64,000 nucleotides of DNA. Source: Bacillus sp. T3 (GTDB lineage: Bacteria; Bacillota; Bacilli; Bacillales; Cytobacillaceae). Under the pieces are notes generated by a model that saw nothing but the letters and a program-made list of their open reading frames with translations, did no database searches and was not told the origin of the DNA. The position numbers were made by a program, and so were the translations under genes. The stretch is from NCBI RefSeq assembly GCF_033449965.1, contig NZ_CP137761.1, positions 1,736,001 through 1,800,000 of the forward strand, given 5' to 3'. This document shows positions 60,479 to 64,000 of the stretch, piece after piece (the stretch's first letter is position 1; the number at the start of each line of letters is the position of its first letter).

Positions 60479-61264
60479 ATGAACATATTTAGATTTTGCA
60501 AGAACATAAATAGAGAAAGTAAGTTAAACAATCATGTAAATCATTCTGAGATATCAAAGAACATTGGTATAAATGCAGATAACCAAAATGAGAAAATATA
60601 TAAAGATTATTTTGAAGCAATTAAACTTGATCCACAAAATGGAGATCTATATGTAGAGCTAAGTAAAGCATACTGGTCTCAGAAGAAATATGATTTAGCA
60701 ATTAAATATCTTGATGTCGCTTTTGAGCTAGAGCCGCAAAAACATTACTTTTTTTATTTCCTACGGCATCTTATATTTTGGGAATTAGGTAATTTAGAGA
60801 AATCATTAGAGGATATAAAGCAGGCTGTTAACCTAGCACCTCCAGAATATATGTATCATAAACATTTAGCTAAGGTGTATGTTGAATTAGGGCAGAGAGA
60901 AAACGCCATATTGGCTTTAAAGAAAGAAATTGAAGAAAATCCAAAAAACAGACATGCTTATTGGGACAATGCGGTATTTTATGAAAGAATCGGGCAATTT
61001 CAAGAGGCTCTTGAGTACATTACTATGGCTATTGAAGTAGAACCAGCAATACTCTACTCCTATCATCGGAGAGCAAAAATTTATGCCAAGATGGGACAGT
61101 TTGATAATGCACTAAAGGATTGCAATGTCTGTATTCAAATTGAGCCTAAAGAGTGGACTCATTACCGTGTACGCTCAGAAGTATATAAAGCAAAGGGGGA
61201 TACTCGAGCCGCAGAGGCAGACTATCACACGAGTATGGACTTAAATCCTTGTATAAATCGGTAA
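60479..61264 (+). CDS. Tetratricopeptide-repeat protein
   Basis: 261 residues with about six TPR units from residue 40 on (for example NGDLYVELSKAYWSQKKYDL, EYMYHKHLAKVYVELGQREN and ILYSYHRRAKIYAKMGQFDN). No signal peptide, so it is a cytoplasmic scaffold or regulator. The partner is unknown. GGGGATGAAAG precedes ATG 60479. Confidence 0.8.
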   Translation: MNIFRFCKNINRESKLNNHVNHSEISKNIGINADNQNEKIYKDYFEAIKLDPQNGDLYVELSKAYWSQKKYDLAIKYLDVAFELEPQKHYFFYFLRHLIFWELGNLEKSLEDIKQAVNLAPPEYMYHKHLAKVYVELGQRENAILALKKEIEENPKNRHAYWDNAVFYERIGQFQEALEYITMAIEVEPAILYSYHRRAKIYAKMGQFDNALKDCNVCIQIEPKEWTHYRVRSEVYKAKGDTRAAEADYHTSMDLNPCINR

Positions 61265-61380
61265 AGATCATTTGTGAACTAATATCCCCCGACTTGTCTT
61301 ATTTTATTTATACCTAACAAATAAAACAACCACACTTCCAGATGGATTTACTAATGGGACAAGTTAGTGTAATTAGCCTT

Positions 61381-61450
61381 ATTCAACTAACAGGTGCTTT
61401 AGTTCGATAACGATATTCAGTAATCGGGCGCAGTCCTGCAAAGGACAGTA
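61381..61450 (+). repeat. Family B composite repeat, short copy
   Basis: ATTCAACTAACAGGTGC, TTTAGTTCGAT, AACGATATTCAGTAATCGGG (61409) and GCGCAGTCC. The left half matches 39113 and 40617. Confidence 0.6.
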
Positions 61451-61468
61451 ACCATTGTATAAACTTAT

Positions 61469-61960
61469 TCAAGTTATTTTAAGTTTTTTCCTAATTAATT
61501 CATAATATAGAGCTGTAGTTGTTAGTACTAGTAAAAATACAATCACCGAAAAGTAGATTTTATATCCATGTTGATAATGGATTGCTCCCATGAGAGAGGA
61601 GATTTTTTCCATAGTTAACCCGACTATAGTCCATCCTATAATATAAAAAATAAAGCGCTTTTTATTTATATTAAGCACCTTATAAAAATAAATAAAGAAG
61701 TAACTGAAAGCTGGGAATTGAAAATAGGTCAACAGATCAGTAAGCTCGTATCTGTTAGAATCATTAACTTTATAAAAATCGAGTAATCCTCCACCAATAG
61801 TAAAATCAACTAAATTTGAAGTAGCAAACCCCCATGTTAATAACATGACAGTGATATTAAGAGGGAGTTTTTTAGGAAAAACAAAAAATGCAGTATAGGC
61901 CAAAAGTAGTAAAACTAAGGTATATATTTCATTTTTATCAAAAGATTCCCATAATATCAT
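61469..61960 (-). CDS. Membrane protein, second of a coupled pair
   Basis: 163 residues, five helices. ATG 61960 overlaps the stop of the gene before it (ATGA), with GGAGGTG upstream. The size and hydrophobic pattern (helix pair, FxxPAFSYFFIYFYK) resemble CBO0543-type proteins such as that at 45846, but the similarity is weak. Confidence 0.6.
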   Translation of the reverse strand: MILWESFDKNEIYTLVLLLLAYTAFFVFPKKLPLNITVMLLTWGFATSNLVDFTIGGGLLDFYKVNDSNRYELTDLLTYFQFPAFSYFFIYFYKVLNINKKRFIFYIIGWTIVGLTMEKISSLMGAIHYQHGYKIYFSVIVFLLVLTTTALYYELIRKKLKIT

Positions 61961-62430
61961 TTATATCTCGGCACCTCCGTAGATGTTTTTTTAAATAAGG
62001 TGATAGAAAAAAGTGCAATAAGATTTAAGCATAGATAGTATATCCCTTCAAACCAAAAGGTCCACTTTTTGAATTCTGCTATGTTTAATCGAATTGAAAT
62101 AAAGCTAATAATTAGCAAAATCAATACGGAAGAAATCAGGATAATTGCCTTCATGGTAAGTGAACGATTTTTTATAAAGAGATTTAAGTGTAATACGATA
62201 AGAATAGGGATAATAATATTGCGATTAAATAAGTATGCTGTGTACGGTATCCATTTTTCTTGTACAGAAATTAATTTCAATTCATCGTTTATTATCCATG
62301 AAAAATTAATACTTATGATAAGTATTATTAAAAAAATAAAAGTGTTTTGGACAATATTTAACTCTTTCTTTATAACGGTAAATATGGATATTCCAAGCCA
62401 GGATAGGAAAAAGAAAACTGCAAGTTCCAT
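61957..62430 (-). CDS. Membrane protein, first of a coupled pair
   Basis: 157 residues, five helices with basic loops. ATG 62430 is chosen because GGAGGG lies four bases upstream; the ATG at 62442 contains that site. It is cotranslated with 61469-61960. No family assigned. Confidence 0.6.
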   Translation of the reverse strand: MELAVFFFLSWLGISIFTVIKKELNIVQNTFIFLIILIISINFSWIINDELKLISVQEKWIPYTAYLFNRNIIIPILIVLHLNLFIKNRSLTMKAIILISSVLILLIISFISIRLNIAEFKKWTFWFEGIYYLCLNLIALFSITLFKKTSTEVPRYK

Positions 62431-62712
62431 AAAGCCCTCCATTGATGATTTTATTTCTAGTATGGCACCTAAACGATAACTGATTCACAAGTATTCCATA
62501 TTTAGAACAATAAATAGAGTAAGGTGTTTATTCAGTTTCGGGGTGTTTGTAGAAGAACCATTAATCGATCATAAAGTGCATACCATATCTTGGTTAACCC
62601 AGATAAGGGCTCTTATCCAAGGATAAACGCTCATTTTACGTATTAATAATTGGACCCACGAGATATTTATGGTTTTGTATATGATAAATAAAAATGAAAC
62701 AAGGAGAATAGT

Positions 62713-63216
62713 ATGTTATTTCGAGAGATTGTACCGAAGGAACTGGAATATGTTTATAAAATGGGCTATAAGGAGTGGCCGAAAGGGAGAACCTTTGAGC
62801 GATATGTCGAAGAAAATAAAAAAGAGGATGAATTTGGCAGTCGATATGTCTATGTCGATAAAGAAAACAATATTATTGGTTCACTCATTGTTCTGTCTCT
62901 GAAGATCAAAGTTGTAGATAAGATTGTTCCTCTTTTTGGGCTTGGTTCTATCGTTATAAACTCCGATTATCGTGGGCTAGGTTACGGGAACGAAATGATC
63001 AAAGAGTGTTTATTTCATATTGAACATAATTGCAGCGAGCCCATTTTTATGCTTTTTAGCGATATAAACCATATGTTTTATTGTCAGCTAGGTTTTAAAG
63101 AACTTCCCGAAAATTTGCAACGATATCCCAAATCCGTTTGTATGGTACGCTGCCGTGATGCGGATTACAAACTGGTTTCAAGCCTGTCAATTGATCATAT
63201 TCCGAAATATTTTTAA
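62713..63216 (+). CDS. GNAT-family acetyltransferase
   Basis: 167 residues. The acetyl-CoA motif is SDYRGLGYGNEMIKE (R/Q-x-x-G-x-G/A pattern), preceded by the GLGSIVINS strand and followed by FYCQLGFKEL. Substrate unknown. AAGGAGAA precedes ATG 62713. Confidence 0.85.
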   Translation: MLFREIVPKELEYVYKMGYKEWPKGRTFERYVEENKKEDEFGSRYVYVDKENNIIGSLIVLSLKIKVVDKIVPLFGLGSIVINSDYRGLGYGNEMIKECLFHIEHNCSEPIFMLFSDINHMFYCQLGFKELPENLQRYPKSVCMVRCRDADYKLVSSLSIDHIPKYF

Positions 63217-63265
63217 GAAAAGCCTATTATTAATAGGAAGATTTTAATGTTAGTTTTTCAATTAT

Positions 63266-63348
63266 AGGACGCGAAAATGCCAAGAAAATGGACTGTTAAT
63301 GTCAGCAGTTCATTTTCTTGGCATTTTATAAATTTATAGAGCAGGTTA
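63266..63348 (+). repeat. Family A palindromic repeat, copy A8
   Basis: GACGCGAAAATGCCAAG, AAAATGGACTG...CAGTTCATTTTCTTGGC, then a diverged end and GAGCAGGTT. Its outer stem GCCAAG/CTTGGC differs from copy A5 but stays paired. Confidence 0.75.
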
Positions 63349-63415
63349 TTTATGATTAACCATCAACATAATTGAAAAGCTAAAGCTAAAGGCCATTAAA
63401 GGCTTTAGCATTTTC

Positions 63416-63757
63416 TTAATCCTTTATATTTTTTCCCCATTCTCCCATACTATCTAGGATAGGGATAAAGCTTTTCCCTATAGGTGTTAGCGAATATTCT
63501 ACCTTTGGAGGGATTTCTTTATATACTTCTCTATGAACCATTTGGTCTTCTTCCAATTCTCTCAACTGACGTGTCAATATTCCTTTTGAAATATCAGGTA
63601 GCAACCTTTGCAGTTCATTAAATCTTCTTGTCTGTCTGCTTAAATGCCATAGGATGATGATTTTCCATTTTCCTGCAATTATGTCTTGAGTTTCTGTAAC
63701 TGGACAAACCTCTATTTGTTCTTTAGGGGGGTCACTAAATCGACTTCGTGCCATCAT
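63416..63757 (-). CDS. HxlR/DUF24-family regulator with N-terminal redox cysteine
   Basis: 113 residues. C18 (IEVCPVTET) is the conserved sensor cysteine of YodB/CatR-type repressors, 11 bases of protein before the GKWK core. It is divergent from a flavodoxin-like quinone reductase, the usual YodB-type target. AGAGAGG precedes ATG 63757. It differs from the cysteine-less HxlR at 4671. Confidence 0.88.
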   Translation of the reverse strand: MMARSRFSDPPKEQIEVCPVTETQDIIAGKWKIIILWHLSRQTRRFNELQRLLPDISKGILTRQLRELEEDQMVHREVYKEIPPKVEYSLTPIGKSFIPILDSMGEWGKNIKD

Positions 63758-63804
63758 AAATACCTCTCTTCCTTAATGGTACTATTTTTGTGACTATGTT
63801 ATAA

Positions 63805-63820
63805 AAAAGTAACTACTTTT
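63805..63820. promoter_or_regulatory. Candidate operator of the second HxlR regulator
   Basis: AAAAGTA-AC-TACTTTT is a perfect dyad in the middle of the divergent promoter region. It resembles the AGTA/TACT half-sites known for YodB-type repressors. Confidence 0.5.
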
Positions 63821-63898
63821 AAAAATAAGTCTAATACTATAATATTTGATTTGATTCGATAGTCAAAATAAAAATATTAATACTTGGAGGTATTTGAA

Positions 63899-64000
63899 AT
63901 GAAACATCTAATTGTTTATGCACATCCAAACCCTGAAAGTTTAAACCATGCTATTTTAGATACAACGATTAATACAATAAAGAAAAATGGTCACGAAGTT
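63899..64000 (+). CDS. Flavodoxin-like NAD(P)H quinone reductase, N-terminal part (cut by window end)
   Basis: 34 codons are visible: KHLIVYAHPNPESLNHAILD and onward. The AHPNPESLN loop is the FMN phosphate site of the YwrO/KefF/NQO1-like flavodoxin fold. TTGGAGG precedes ATG 63899. It is divergent from the thiol-switch HxlR regulator, which probably represses it. Confidence 0.85.
   Translation, partial: MKHLIVYAHPNPESLNHAILDTTINTIKKNGHEV

Noticed and set aside
26084..63348. Repeats considered as a CRISPR array
   Set aside because: Copies are kilobases apart, with genes between them and no spacers of regular length; no cas gene is present.

Overview
The window looks like chromosome of a low-GC Gram-positive spore-former of the Bacillaceae (Bacillus, Peribacillus, Neobacillus or a close relative). 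The evidence is strong AGGAGG ribosome sites, frequent TTG and GTG starts, families typical of Bacillus (UPF0291/YnzC, DUF2691, DUF3231, CD3324, EcsC), a CcpA-like cre site and a menaquinol cytochrome bc complex. I see no rRNA, tRNA, transposase, phage or CRISPR. Intergenic DNA from about 20 kb onward is littered with two families of short palindromic repeats.

Layout. 0-3.2 kb: aldehyde dehydrogenase (cut by the window edge), a frameshifted MHS-type transporter, MoaD and a broken ThiF/MoeB-like gene. 3.2-13.3 kb: an NAD module with a cysteine hydrolase, an Lrp regulator, an HxlR regulator, NadE, two class-M-like sirtuins, an HD protein, nicotinate phosphoribosyltransferase (PncB), nicotinamidase (PncA, frameshifted), YnzC, Hsp33 and MnmA. 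14.2-18.1 kb: aspartase, a Dcu-type C4-dicarboxylate carrier and an IclR regulator. 18.8-29 kb: DUF3231, TetR, MATE, an M48 protease with ankyrin repeats, small membrane proteins, HAD, LysE, a quinone-oxidoreductase-like gene and a HesB-like gene with an in-frame TGA. 29.4-33.7 kb: ArsR, MATE and bifunctional glutathione synthase (gshF) on the minus strand. 33.8-48.4 kb: many small, mostly membrane, proteins separated by repeats, with TetR-nitroreductase-monooxygenase and OYE/MerR redox modules. 49-57 kb: aldo/keto reductase, LacI plus EEP hydrolase, ABC-F ATPase, lipoprotein, methyltransferase. 57-64 kb: VanZ, cytochrome b/c fusion plus Rieske protein, TPR protein, paired membrane proteins, GNAT, and a second HxlR divergent from a quinone-reductase-like gene.

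The most coherent system is the NAD module. Three near-identical promoters (upstream of moaD, of hxlR/nadE and of the first sirtuin) carry the same dyads and the same -35/-10 spacing. One lies between hxlR and nadE, so HxlR is the obvious candidate regulator. The genes behind these promoters would consume NAD (sirtuins, releasing nicotinamide) and rebuild it (PncA, PncB, NadE). I infer an HxlR-controlled NAD turnover operon, which I do not recognise as a described arrangement. Other highlights are a likely HesB-type selenoprotein with a SECIS-like hairpin, an ArsR-controlled glutathione operon with three matching operators, and the palindromic repeats.

Caution: several genes are broken by the apparent loss of one base from a short homopolymer (transporter, moeB, pncA, HesB, gshF). 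That pattern fits sequencing error as well as gene decay, so these calls need checking against reads.
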